A DNA stretch of 64,000 nucleotides from Ailanthus altissimus (lineage: Eukaryota; Streptophyta; Magnoliopsida; Sapindales; Simaroubaceae). The stretch spans positions 18,386,501 through 18,450,500 of the forward strand of contig OX327690.1 in assembly GCA_946807835.1 (NCBI GenBank), read 5' to 3'. Below, in pieces: positions 23,991 through 35,583 of the stretch (position 1 is the first letter of the stretch; every line of letters starts with the position of its first letter). The notes under the pieces were generated by a model. It was not told the DNA's origin. It saw only the letters and a list, made by a program, of their open reading frames with translations, and ran no database searches. The translations under genes were made by a program, and so were the position numbers.

Positions 23991-25318
23991 CTAAAGACTG
24001 AGACCAAGTAGGTTGAGTTTGGAACACAAGCTCAATCAATCATTAAATACGGTCCATGAATTTACTTGTTATTTTTTCTCAAATTTTCATGTAGTATCTC
24101 ATTTGATTTTAGCACTGGCAAGAACTTAAATTTATAACACTTTTTCTTCAAAAGTTTGAATCAGATCCAAGTGTTTCATAATTAATTCAACTTAAAGACA
24201 TTAATCTGCTTAAATTTTCAGAATTAGGACTTTCTTTTCCTTCATTGGATGTGTGATGGCAACACTGCAAGTCCCTTGTTCTTCTTGAAGCCTTTCTCTT
24301 CTATTAAGTGCTTTGACCTTGTGTAATGCGGTAAACAAATTGTAGCTTTCTTGTTCCCTTTTATTGGTCAAAGGCATAAACTAAAAAAATTTGATCATCT
24401 TGTTTTATTTTGTATGGATCGTGAATATTAAAAACAATGTTTTTATTGATGCTTAAAAGATCTTACAATGATATATTAAGTTACTTATTAATAGATTTTT
24501 TAAAAATATTTTAATTTCTTTTCTTGCTCAATAGAATAAAAGAGTTCTGAAGAGAGTAACTATCAAGTACTTCTATGCATTTGAACTATATATTATACAA
24601 TAAATTTATAACACAATAGATTTTATTGGGAAAATGAGGTGATATTTGAGCTGCGCTCTGAGACTTATTCGAACCCTCAGGCTTAGCTTTCTTGAAGGGG
24701 TCGCTTAGTTTAATTAAAGCCCATCTCAGTAAGCTCAATACTAGTTTAGGTCTATTAACTTCCACAATTTGGCTAGTGGAGTATGACAGATGGGACTCAT
24801 GTATTGGTCCACATCAACATTCAATCTCATTATAGGATACACATTTTCATGACCAAGTCACTTGTCACATCACTATTAAGTCTCATAATTGGTATATACA
24901 TCAGTGAAACTCTATCTCCTTTCATTTCATCACCGCACCCATCAAATGCCAAATTAAAGGCTGTAGTGAATGACAATTAGACCTAAGTAAGGTATTAAGT
25001 GAAAAATCTCAAAGGGACCATTGCCAAGTTTTCACGTCAGCATGTGCTAGGACTTTATTCCCTTACTGACATGAGGATGATGTTTGTCTAGGGTTGGTGA
25101 GGTAAGTCAGCATTACACCTGCTAGAACTTGGGATGCAACATCTATAACTCACCAAACCCTAAGACTGATTCTCTTAAAAGTAACCAATCTAAGGATGCA
25201 TTGTACTCCAAGTCGCAAAGGGTACAATTACCCAAAAGTCTCCAACTAAGTTGTTTCTCCAAATGTGTTTATAGAATAGGAGATTCTTTAGCCAGGCGCC
25301 ACAGTGCAACCACGTGTT
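23991..25318. other. Intergenic, no gene recognised
   Basis: AT-rich. Short open frames at 24783-24980 and 25129-25383 show no domain. Parts near 24640-25310 have the look of old transposon sequence, but I could not assign a family. Confidence 0.5.
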
Positions 25319-26288
25319 TAGGGATGACAAAAAAACTCGAATTTAAAAAAAAATTCAAAAAAATACAAAAAAAACAATTCTAGTTTTTTTTCTAGAAACA
25401 TGGATCTAATTTTTTTTATATATATTTTTCAGTCCAAGCTAAATTCTAGTTTTTTTTAGCTCTAAAAAAAACGACCCATAACTCAAGTTTTTCCTAAAGG
25501 CTAAATAAATAAATAAAAATGAGGGCAGTCTTTCTTCTCTTGTGAGCAAAGCTTCTTCATTTTTTCCTCATTAAACTCTCTTTTCAATCTTATATCAGCT
25601 ACTTTAGTGGTCCTTCCCTCAATATGCGATCCCCGTACCTAAAGACTCAATTCACCATTCTATGACTATCTAGTTCTCGCTCAATCAATTTGGCTTCCTC
25701 TATAAGTCACTTCGAGTATAACAACATCATAGTTAAAATAAATAAATTTTCTCAGTTGTTGACTTATTGTCCCATACCATAGATACTCAAGAGTATGGTG
25801 TTCTATCATTCCTGTTATAAGTATTGAATCGGACTCTTATCATGATCCATGAGCCTTGCCAATCCAAAATCATTAAGCCTTGCATTGAAATCCGTATCCA
25901 ACATTATGTTACTAGCCCTGATGTCTCTGTGAATGACTTATTGTTCACATTCTTGATGTAAGTACATTAGAGCTGAAGTTAAATTAGTTATAATGTTTAA
26001 CCTATAGTATTTTTCTTTACTAACTCCTTCTGATTGATGATCTATGATGGTAATGGAAGTGGAACAAATGGAAAATTTTAATTTTTTTTAATATAAAATA
26101 AAATTAAAAGTAAAAATGAAATTTTGGGTTCTGGGTAAACGAACTCGGCCTAGATTCAACCTGTACTCAGCCCATACCAAAAAAAACTAGAATGCAGCCC
26201 ACGTTTTGGAACACTAAAAAAACTTAGATCTAAATCCAGGTTGAGCAAAAGTCAAACTTAGATCTAGATCCAAATTTTGCCATCCTTA
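25319..26288 (+). mobile_element. hAT-like non-autonomous element enclosing a kinase gene fragment
   Basis: The left end reads TAGGGATGACAAAA and the right end, reverse-complemented, reads TAAGGATGGCAAAA (12 of 14 alike), resembling hAT termini. Poly-purine/poly-pyrimidine rich subterminal DNA lies on both sides. In the middle is a receptor-kinase fragment (25512-26025). The 8-bp flanks (cacgtgtt and catttcat) match at only 4 of 8 positions, so the insertion duplication is not demonstrated. Confidence 0.45.
25512..26025 (-). pseudogene. Receptor-like kinase fragment (L-type lectin RLK-like), C-terminal half of kinase
   Basis: Reading on - from about 26005: LTSALMYLHQECEQ, a stop, then [20 protein letters not shown] at about 25945-25886. 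These are subdomains VIb/VII: the catalytic HRD is kept, and the lysine two positions later (HRDxK) is Arg here. LNDFGLAR follows, with N in place of the first D before DFG-like FGL. After several stops, EGRTTKVADI and RLKREFNEEKMKKL (about 25610-25540) correspond to the segment after the activation loop. The ATP-binding lobe, membrane span and lectin domain are absent. It lies wholly between the hAT-like ends. Confidence 0.8.
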
Positions 26289-28136
26289 CATTTCATCTCT
26301 AAGCTAACTCCTTCATGCTCAAAATTTAACTTCCATTTTGAATCCGAGTAAAATATATTTGAATTAAGAATACTCACTCTAGTAAGAAATGCTATCTTTG
26401 TTTTTCTCCATATTCTTTATAAGGCAAAAACCTTAAGAAATATTTACCACTGAGGCACCATTTTACTTGAGTGTCGAAGGGTCATCATCGGCTATTCCGC
26501 TAATGCCTGTCTCTGACTTTATATATTCCATGTCCTGCATATCCCCATTATGCGACCTAGTCTTTAACTAGTCATCAGTGAACCCACTACTCAGTCCCGA
26601 TTTTAGTACCCCCAAGCTTCAATTCTGAGCCTAACTCTAGGTGTCTCCAAGCTCAGCAACTCGGTTCTCTTTTTACTCAACAAACTTTTGATGGTTTAAG
26701 GCAATCTCGATGGGTCTAATTAGATTTAGCCTCAGACAGACTTCAAGTCTTACATCAAGATTATAAATTCATACAATTTTCTTTCTTTAGTTTTTTTTAT
26801 TAAAAAAAAAAGAAAGAATGATAAATTTTATTTATATTTGTTTCTCCTTAGAATTTGGTTTAACTTGCTAAGATCCAAGAGAGCCAAATTCAACTTAAAT
26901 GAGTATAAGGCCGATCTCCTTGACCTAACAAAAGTTTATAATAACCGAACACTCCTACCAAAGCTTAAAGGGACCATGTTCAGTCTAAAAATAATACTAA
27001 ATCATATCAGAGCTTCAATACCACTATCTTATGACTGAGTAGTTGTCATCCTATAAAAAGGGAAACCTTTATTGATTATCAACAAATGCTCCCCAAATTG
27101 AGACGAATGAACCCACTCTTTAATTAACAAATCTATTAAGCACATGACCGAGGAGCCCTACTATATGCTCAAGAAGCCCATTCTTGCATGAATAAAATTA
27201 ATTGTCAAGTATTTTCTCCTCATTTTTCTTATAGGCCTAAGCCTTCATTGTCTAATTGTTCAATTCTCGTTATTCCTTGACAAAACTAATCAAGGTTGGT
27301 TACTCCTTATTTAAGATTAGCACTACTAAAATCTTGAGGATAACTAAAATATAACTCTGAAAGAGATCAAAAATGAGTATAACACGACACATAAGAGTTT
27401 AAGGATAAATTAAATAGTCCTCAATGGACTCTAAAAAAAGGTAAAATTCTAAAATGATGACGAGTTCATCATAAAAGCTCAAATCTACTCTATAAATAAG
27501 AGGTACCCTCTATACAATTAAGGAAGATTTTTCTCTAACAAAAATATATATTTTTTTATTTTTCTACATTGCTATATTTTTTTTCTCAAAAACACTATTT
27601 TCTAAATTTAAATATTGAAGAGTTTTCGTTAGGATTATTATCGACTAATCTTAACCGATTTTTTTTAATATTAAAAGATTTCAATCATTAAAATTTTCTT
27701 GTGAAAAGTAACCGTAATATGTTCATGTGTCATTGATCACATGCTACAATTGTTTTTACAAAGTACAAATTCAATAGTTGGCTAAAAATTTTGAATTTGA
27801 CTTGTAATTTAACGTAAAGTCTAAAATTGAAAGTCAATAATATCCTTTTTATTATTTTATCAAATAGAGTTTCTTTTTTAAAGAGATTATCATACAAAGT
27901 TCTCTAGTTTCAAACTTGCTAAAACTTTTTAGCGTTTCAAAATTATCATAAATCTCTTCAAAAGTCATGAAATTTTGTTTCATAAAATTCGTTGAGAGGT
28001 CATTGGTGAAAACCAAACCGGTAGCATTTGTTTGTTTGCTTTTTATCTATTTATTCTTTTTAAACAAACTAAATCAATAGTTAATTTTTTAATTAAAAAA
28101 AGAACAATGGCATTTTTGTCACGTGACATTTTCTTT
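26289..28136. other. Intergenic, with scattered LTR-like remnants
   Basis: No gene. Two stretches resemble pieces of plant LTRs: 26455-26520 (ttgagtgtcgaagggtcatc) and 27495-27640, where CTATAAATAAGAGGTACC looks like an LTR TATA box and transcription-start zone. The reading frame at 26838-27038 has no domain. Confidence 0.4.
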
Positions 28137-28145
28137 AAACCCTAA
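28137..28145 (+). promoter_or_regulatory. Telo-box AAACCCTAA upstream of the WD40 gene
   Basis: Exact AAACCCTAA 112 bp before the start codon. Telo-boxes are enriched in plant promoters of ribosome-biogenesis and translation genes. A related TAGGGTTTT lies at 28191-28199. Confidence 0.6.
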
Positions 28146-28216
28146 CAAAACCTCACATTCTTGATTCTACTTCTTCTCTTTCTTTTTCCCTAGGGTTTTA
28201 AATCAACTGTCAAGCT

Positions 28217-28225
28217 AAACCCTAA
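28217..28225 (+). promoter_or_regulatory. Second telo-box AAACCCTAA, in the 5' UTR region
   Basis: Exact AAACCCTAA 32 bp before the start codon. Together with the upstream copy it fits co-regulation with ribosome-assembly genes. Confidence 0.55.
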
Positions 28226-28256
28226 TAAAATTGATCAAACAAGAAGACACAAAATC

Positions 28257-30927
28257 ATGAGTCTCATTGCAGGATCTTATGAAAAATTCATCTGGGGTTA
28301 CAAGCTTAAGCCCTTGAAACAATCTTCCTCAGACCAAAAAACCCTAACCCTAACCCAGCTCTTCTCCTACCCATCCCACCTCGCCCCCATCACCACCGTC
28401 GCCGTCGCAGGAACTGCCGCCGCCTCCGGCTCCACCGACGACACCATCCACCTCTACGACCTCACCACCTCCTCTTCTCTCGGATCCCTCCACCTCCAGG
28501 ACTCTTCCTCCGTCACGTCCCTCGCCTTCTACACTCCCCAAAACCTCTCGCTCCCCCGCAATCTCTTTTCAGCTTCTGCAGATGGGTTCGTTTCCATTTT
28601 TGATGCTGACCCTTTTGTTCTTTTGAAATCTTTTAAAGTTCACAAGCGGGCAATTAATGACTTGGCTGTTCATCCTTCTGGAAAGCTCGCATTGACAATA
28701 GGAAGAGACGAGTGCTTGGCGATGGTGAATTTGGTGAGAGGCAGGAGGAGTTTTTATCATAAATTAGGAAAAGAAGCGAGTTTGATTAAGTATGATTTGA
28801 GTGGGGATAAGTTTTTTATGGTTATTGAAGAGAAAATTGGGGTTCATCAAGCTGAGGATGCGAAGTTGCTGTGTCAATTGGACAGCCAAAAAAGGGTTCT
28901 TTGTGCGGCTCCTGGAGAGGTTAGTTTTACAAAATTCATTTGAATATGGTTATCTTTTTTGTTTTCTTATCAAGTGTTACATGTTATGTGTTCTTTTGTT
29001 CCCATTGGCATTTTTTTAAACAGTATTTATTTTTATTTATGATAATTGGAGGAAATTGTATGATAAGTTTTAGTTTTAGTGGAGTGAAGTGACAGATTTC
29101 TCAAGGTTTCTGAGTGATTGATTCTAGTTGGTTGTTTGTTTTTGAAGCAGATGCAGAATGGATTTATTTTCTGTTTGAAGGAAAAATGGGATATTGAATC
29201 AAACATGAGGAAGTTCTCTGCATACCAATAGAGTTACAAGTTCTACATTAGTGTGTATTGCCTCATAGATTGGATATTCTTACCTGCGGGTTGAGTCTAA
29301 AAGAATAATGCCTTTATCTTCTGAAAGATGATTTCATTTTGATATGGTAACTAACAAGCCTGTGGTTTATACTGCTTCCTAACCTCTTACTTTATATCTT
29401 TTTCTAATTTTACCATTTTCCTGCTTACCCCCTTTTATCTTGTCTCCTATTAAATGTTGAAAACGAAAATATCTTTTAATCATTTGGCTCTATTTTGCAA
29501 TATCTTTAATAAATTTTGTACAATGGTAGCATAATAGTTCCGATGCAAAGTTTTTTAATAGAGAGTTAACTGGAAGATGATATAAAACAATTTGGGTGGG
29601 CATATTTTGCTCTTGAGAGATTCTCTAGTTTGCTTTTTGAGATGTCGGTCTTTGCTCTCTGCTTTCAGAATAAAATCCAGAATGCTAGTAAGGGCAAGGT
29701 AAGATGGCAACTTGCCTGTTCCTTCAAATCTCTGCCAAATAAATTAATTCTCTTACCAATGCCAATATTTCTGAACTAGGATCTGCCTGAAGTTCAAAGA
29801 TTGCTTTAAGAAATCTATTTTCTAATCACGCCAAGCTTGATGTGTCAAAAGAAAAATAATTAAAACAAAAAAAAAACTCATAACATTGCTTCTATCAAGT
29901 TGGAACAATCCTTTTGTGGCTGTGGTTCATAATTCAATGAGTTATCACTTTTGATGCCTGTTAGTTGCGTTTAAGGTTGCTGAATTAATTTATACTTTTG
30001 ATAGAGTGGAGTTCTATTTACTGGTGGTGAGGGTCGGAATATTACAGCATGGGACACAAATAGTGGGAAGGTGGCACATTGCATTGAAGATGCACATGCT
30101 TCCCGTGTGAAAGGTATTGTTGTTCTGACCAGGAATAATAGTGGTGATGCTGCTGAAGATCCATATTTAGTGGCATCGGCATCATCGGATGGGGTTATAC
30201 GTGTGTGGGATATTCGCACAGCTGTTAAGGAGAAGCCAGTTCCTTTAGCTGAGGCCAAGACAAATTCAAGGCTAACTTGTCTTGCTGGATCATCTATTAA
30301 ATGTGAGTTTTATGCTTGTTTGATGAATGATTTTCCTCCTACAGCTGCTAAGCATTAGCTGCTTTGTTAGTTTTGCTAGTTCTAAATTTTATTTTTACTA
30401 TTCTTTTCCAGTAACTGTTTAAACTTGTTGCATTGATTGTTTTATGCATGCTGAACCTTAAGTACTTTTGGCTTTAGTTTTTTTCTTTTTCTTTCTTTTT
30501 ATTGTTTGCTTGTATTGCCTTGCCCCTTCTTGAAGATGGGAAAGTATCTTATTCAAGGTAATTTGGTGTTCTCTCCTCTTAATTAGTCAAATATGGAATT
30601 CTTGTAGGAACTCTATGCAATATTTTTTAAGTTTTAGCTAATGGGTTAGATAGATTGAGATTGAAGAGTAGAAGATAAATGCTTATGTATCGTGTGTTTG
30701 TGTTTAATTGCTATTAACCGTCTGCATTCTTATGTGTACTGAATGCCAACATAGGATCAAGCTGATGCTGTGAATTTAATTATGAGTGATATTGCCTTCT
30801 TTATCATCTAAATTGCTATTAGTTCTTAATACTACCCTATTTTCCTTGTTGATCAGCTTTCAAGAGACTGCAGATTGGAAATAGTGCTCCTAAAGAAGAG
30901 CAAAATGCAGCTGGGGATGATTCATAA
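28257..30927 (+). CDS. WD40 protein, PAK1IP1/MAK11-like (60S ribosome biogenesis)
   Basis: Three exons, joined 28257-28919, 30005-30302 and 30857-30927, give 343 aa. Junctions are GAG|GTTAGT (phase 0) and AAAT|GTGAG into GATCAG|CTTTC. The protein begins MSLIAGSYEKFIWGYKLKPL, as plant PAK1IP1-like proteins do. WD40 units are visible in exon 1 (AAASGSTDDTIHLYDL; NLFSASADGFVSIFD; KVHKRAINDLAVHPSGKLAL) and exon 2 (LFTGGEGRNITAWDTNSGK; LVASASSDGVIRVWDIRT). The C-terminus is short and polar (ending NAAGDDS). In yeast, Mak11 is a nucleolar factor for large-subunit maturation; this is inferred here from family resemblance. It starts at the first ATG after an AT-rich leader with telo-boxes. It appears intact, with no stop or shift. 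Confidence 0.9.
28339..28356 (+). repeat. Telomere-type repeat inside exon 1
   Basis: AAACCCTAACCCTAACCC, 2.6 units of the plant/vertebrate-shared CCCTAA word, encoding Thr-Leu-Thr-Leu-Thr near residue 30 of the WD40 protein. Confidence 0.85.
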
Positions 30928-32412
30928 TTTTGAAGTACTATTGATGATTTGGGAAATTTGGCTTAACCCATTTAAATGCATTTTATGGATATTATCTGTT
31001 ACTGTTGCTGAGAAACCTATTATGAGTGGCACTTAGCATGTTCCTCAAGTTTCTTGGGCAGTGAATCCTGCAAATCAATTTTAATATTTGAGAAAGTTGT
31101 TGATATTAGTTTTGGTATATGTATCATCTTATTCAGTGGCAATGTTATTGATGAGCTTTGCAATTATGTTGTGTTGTTCAATCAATGATAAACTAAATTT
31201 TGGTGAACGATGTATAAGTCATTTTTGGATCTGCATAACCCAAATATAGGTGTTTTTAACTCGGGAGTTGTCTATCCCCCGCGTTTCCCTCTTGACGACA
31301 AACAAACCTTATCGAACTGCAGCATCTTCTTTTATGCATCAAGGATTTCACATGTATGGTTCTACTTCTACTCTACTCTGGAATTCACATGCACGCATCG
31401 GCCAGAGCTGAACTGAAATCTAAAATAGAACCGAAACTCAAACTGATTGGTTTTAATTTCTTAGAACTGATTGATTCAAATATATAGAATTGAATTAATT
31501 TAGTTTGGTTTGGTTTGATTTTTAATTTTTTTTTAAAAGTTTTTATTGTTCTTTTTTAATTTAAATTGAACCGAAATTGAATTGAAACTAAATTAATCGA
31601 TTTTAAATAAAATAAATTGAATTTTAACCTAAACTTTAAACCGAATCAAAAATTGGATTTGCTTTGATTTTCAAATGACCTGAATTGATGCTTACCCTAT
31701 TTCCTTTTATTGAACAAACTTGCGGTTGAGATCGTAATTGGGATGGAATTGTAGGTACTCTTCCAAGTTAGTTAGTGTTGGTGTTGGAGGGGGTACATGT
31801 GTCAAAAGGCAAATAATTCTTTAAAATTTTTTTAGTAAATTTAAATCAGGAGAAAATCTTAATCTGTACATTTCTTTTCGTTGTGACATTGTTATTTTGT
31901 TATTTATGTCATTTAGGATAAACCTGCATAATATTCTTTGATAGTGTAATCTAAATAAACAAGAAATATTTGCATTTCAAGAGAAAATAAAAACTTACAT
32001 TTGTTTAAATAGTTTAATAGTAAAAGACTTGCAGTGTTTTACTTTACTAAGATGGAAGTATGATTGATTTCCCCAACTTAAGTAAAAAAAAAAAAAAAAT
32101 TTAAGAAAAAAAAAACTTTTAACGAGTTTTAGACTAGCTTTAGATCAATTCATAATTTGAGGAGTCAGCCCAAAAATTGCATTCCTTCGGACTAAGCCCA
32201 AAATGTTGTGGGCTTTAAAGCCTCCTGATTTATTTTCCTTCTGTTATTCATTCGGATTCTGTCACAGTCCTCGACGTCAATGGTCAATTTATGGAAACCA
32301 AAAGCCATCTTCCCCGAAACCTGGTTCCCTTTAATTGTCGTTTTAGTAACAGAGGGCAGAGGCGACCCTTGAATTTGATTGTATTTCAGAAACGCGCAAC
32401 AGAAAAAGAATA
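30928..32412. other. 3' region of the WD40 gene and upstream region of the next gene
   Basis: The 3' UTR probably ends within about 300 bp. From 31400 to 31690 there is an AT-rich patch with repeated gaaccgaaa/tttggtttggttt words, the look of an old MITE; no clear inverted ends or duplication. A poly-A run is at 32083-32099. The open frame at 31210-31416 has no domain. Confidence 0.45.
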
Positions 32413-34435
32413 ATGGGCGAAGAAGAAGAGCAGAAACACGTCTCAGCCGATCCTCCTCCTCCTGAGCCAGCACTAGCAGCCTCCTCTCGACCCGATTTTT
32501 CCTCTCCTCCGTTCGATCCCAGTCGAAGTATAATTCCCTTTTCTTTCAATTTGCATCAGGGTTCTTGGTTTTTTTCTTCAAGTTTTGTTTCGAATGCGCT
32601 TAGGTTTAGCTATAGCTAGTAGCTACTCTTAATTCCTTTCTTGACCAAAATAATCATATCAAGTTTTTTGTCTTTTTGAGGCACCCAAGTGCCAACTTAA
32701 CAATGCCGCTCTCTATTGTCTGTGTTGCTTGAAACAACTGACTATTGATGCAAACTTTTAAATCTTTTGTAGGGATATATGGGTCTTGAATTGTTTGTAT
32801 AGGGAGCCCATTATTGAATTTTCAATGTTTATTGGGCGTTTGTTTCACTTTGACTGACCGCTTGCTGTTTTTACCATGTTTATTTTATGCAAAATGATGG
32901 GTTTAGTGGTTTATATAACTATGTATGAATTGTTGTTGTCTTGGTAAGTCAAATTTTATATTAGTAGAAAGATCTATTATGAACCAAAAGTTTTAAGAGC
33001 TAGATTGTCTACATTGATGAAATTACTGGTGAATTTTTCGTGTGGGGATTCAGCGTCCTTTAACATGGACAATGACTTGTAATGGTTTTCTTTACGTATC
33101 TTACATTTGTGTTTTTCTTGCTGAAGTGATTGGTATCATCAAAAGGAAGGCCTTGATAAAAGAATTGGCTGCATTGTACCATGCGGAGTGCCTTGCATAC
33201 TGTCAGGAACTCTTGGAACTTCAGAAAAAATGGGGAGAGGTTAGAATGACGCCCTCTTATTTCTTATGCAAACATACGTTTTACCGAATTTCTTTTGAAA
33301 GGTTGATATAGATTGTCTAGGGAATCTTTCTGTTTATATGAAAGTAACAATGTGAATTGTAAATTTGATGAAAATATAAAAATATTAACGTGTGTCAACT
33401 TTTGGTCTTTGTACATTGACATGGTAAAAAACTATTTTACATGTTGCTGTGCTGTTAGTAGGTATCTTTTATAGCTATTTCATTTGAAGAACCTTCATTG
33501 TAACATCTGATATGAACTAGAAGCAATTTCCAACAACTCTTTAAATGGAAAAGCATTCTATTTATTGGTTATTACAGGCATCCTGAGAAATTTGTACTTG
33601 AAATATGACTTTTAATTAAGTTCCAAATTATTGGCTAGTGACAAAAGGATTGGGTAGACTTGTAAAATGGCAGAGGCAAATATAAAGTATAGGAATGTTA
33701 GATTTGTTTGATAGTTAACGTGTCACAAAAACCAACTGTTCAAACATTTCCTTCCTGCTGAATAAATACGAATTCAACAATATGATAAATATCTCATTGG
33801 GCTAGATTATTAGGATGGAATGTAGGGATCAGACAGAAGAATTGGCACCTCTGAGATTTGATTGCTTTTGCCAGAGTATAATCATCCTCGGCCAAGGAGA
33901 TGTTAAAACTGCTTCACTACAATATTGATTCTTGAACTTTGTCAGAGCAGACTGAAGGATAATGAGTCACATAGTTAACCCTGCTTAATTTGTAGTTTAT
34001 TTTCAATGACATAAGTTAATGTGTACTGTTATCTATGTTTTTATTCTGATTGTGATTAAGGTATGACTAAAATTGTTGGCAATGTTTGTATACATTATGA
34101 GTCCGGCTACTTCAAGTGGATCATCTGAGTAAATTCACCTTGGTTTATTTTAATGTGGATAGTTGAAGTGCAATTGATTATGGTGATCCTAATCTTTTGA
34201 TAGATAACAGAATCATATGGTAAAAGATTTCATCAGTTTTTTGGGGACTTATAAAAAATTCATGGTCAAAGCACTTGGTTTTTGACCATTGGTATATGAT
34301 GTCAATTGTCATTACTGCTTTTTCACGTCTGTTGTGTTCTGGAAATTCATGCAGCCATTCGTGGATGCCAAAACTCCCGATGATTTGCGGAAAGAAATGA
34401 CAAGATTTCCCAAACGTGTAAAGAAGACCCGCTGA
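32413..34435 (+). CDS. Small conserved-looking protein of unknown function (102 aa)
   Basis: Three exons: 32413-32527, 33127-33239 and 34355-34435. Borders are CGAA|GTATAA, GAAG|TGATT, GAG|GTTAG and GCAG|CCATT; the phases (1, then 0) fit and no stop intervenes. The N-terminus is acidic then proline-rich (MGEEEEQKHVSADPPPPEP). The middle is a predicted helix with two Cys (RKALIKELAALYHAECLAYC, then QELLELQKKW), and the tail is basic (FPKRVKKTR). No signal peptide or membrane segment. I do not recognise a named family. Because the frame survives two junctions and the helix is strongly amphipathic, I consider it a real gene. Exon 1 could extend to the in-frame stop near 32617 if the first intron is retained. 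Confidence 0.7.
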
Positions 34436-34884
34436 GCGTAAGACCTGCAAGTAATCTCATTCTTCCATGCTGAAATTCGTTAAGTAAAAATAAAAATCCT
34501 CTTTAGCCCTCTAGGTTTTTCATTTCGCTGCGCCATTCAAGAACTCAAGTTTACTTCACAATGACTGTGCTTTATTTACAGATGTGTGATGCCGTTGGTA
34601 TTCCATAGATTTTCTCTGTGTCTATACTATAATATACTAGAAGCTTATCCGGATCACCGAATGCTGAAAGACAAAAAGACAATAGCCAGAGAGAGGAAAG
34701 AATGTATTCGTGAAGTATTTAATCACTTTATGGAGTTCTGGTGCATTTGTATAGTATAGCACCATATCAATATTTTGAACCAATTATCAGAATTATACCT
34801 ACCTTTTTCTTTTAGTGATTATATTTGTTTTGATCAACTGACATTTGTTTTCACATGGTATGGCTTGAAAAAGAGCTTTCCCAT
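34436..34884. other. 3' region of the 102-aa gene
   Basis: Probably UTR and intergenic. The reverse-strand open frame at 34178-34450 is the shadow of exon 3 plus intron. Confidence 0.5.
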
Positions 34885-34952
34885 GGCAGCATTTGAACGT
34901 TTTGAAGATGCTGGATTCATCCTCTAGCAATCTCAACCGTTCAAATGCTGCC
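34885..34952 (+). ncRNA. Strong fold-back (miRNA-precursor-like hairpin), candidate only
   Basis: A perfect 15-bp arm pair: GGCAGCATTTGAACG at 34885-34899 and its reverse complement at 34938-34952. Pairing continues inward with three one-base bulges and one G-U pair down to a loop of about 7 nt (34916-34922), about 28 pairs in 68 nt. It lies 450 bp after the 102-aa gene's stop, between convergent genes. The mature sequence matches no miRNA family I know. It could be a small inverted duplication with no RNA product. Confidence 0.35.
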
Positions 34953-35583
34953 AAAACGTTTCTAATGATGCTGCATTATTCGAGTTCCTCATCGCAGGCA
35001 ACATCTGATGCACTGCCACGTGGAAAGATAGAAACCTCCTACCTAATTAATTCACTTTACAATTGTAGGTAGAAGTACAATTTCTTCCTTTTAATTGTTA
35101 AAAGAGAAACCTCCTCGATGTTCCAAGTCTCCTTCACCCTAAAAATAATTTAGAATCAACGTAACCATATAAACAGTTGTATAGTTTTCTATAAAATTGC
35201 TTGGTGGCAATATCCAACCGGACTTGGCATACTAGCCAAGTAGCCTTTAACTGTAATCATTTTGTGCACAAGTAAAAAACAGCAATGCTCTTTGTAGGGC
35301 TTTCATTGTTCTATTGAATATGTATATGAAGTTTTAACAAGTTTTCAGATTCAACAAAAAACAATTCACACCACCATTATACATTACAAGCTGTATAACC
35401 TCTCATGACAAATTTTTTCCCAACAACCGATTCTAGTTTCCTATCATTTGGGGTGATGTAAGATCTTTCTAAGTTGATTCCCTATAATTAGCTGCAATCA
35501 CACTCTACTTGGCATCATTGAAAACCAAAAATCACAAGTTATTTATATCACAACAGAAAATGATACCAGTCCCAGTTTATTAC

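Noticed and set aside
28350..28760. Minus-strand Gly/Val-rich frames opposite WD40 exon 1
   Set aside because: Shadows of the GC-rich coding exon.
31400..31690. MITE with accgaaa/tttggtttgg ends
   Set aside because: Composition suggests one, but no matched inverted ends or target duplication could be found.
32192..32549. Minus-strand frames opposite exon 1 of the 102-aa gene
   Set aside because: Antisense shadows; no domain.
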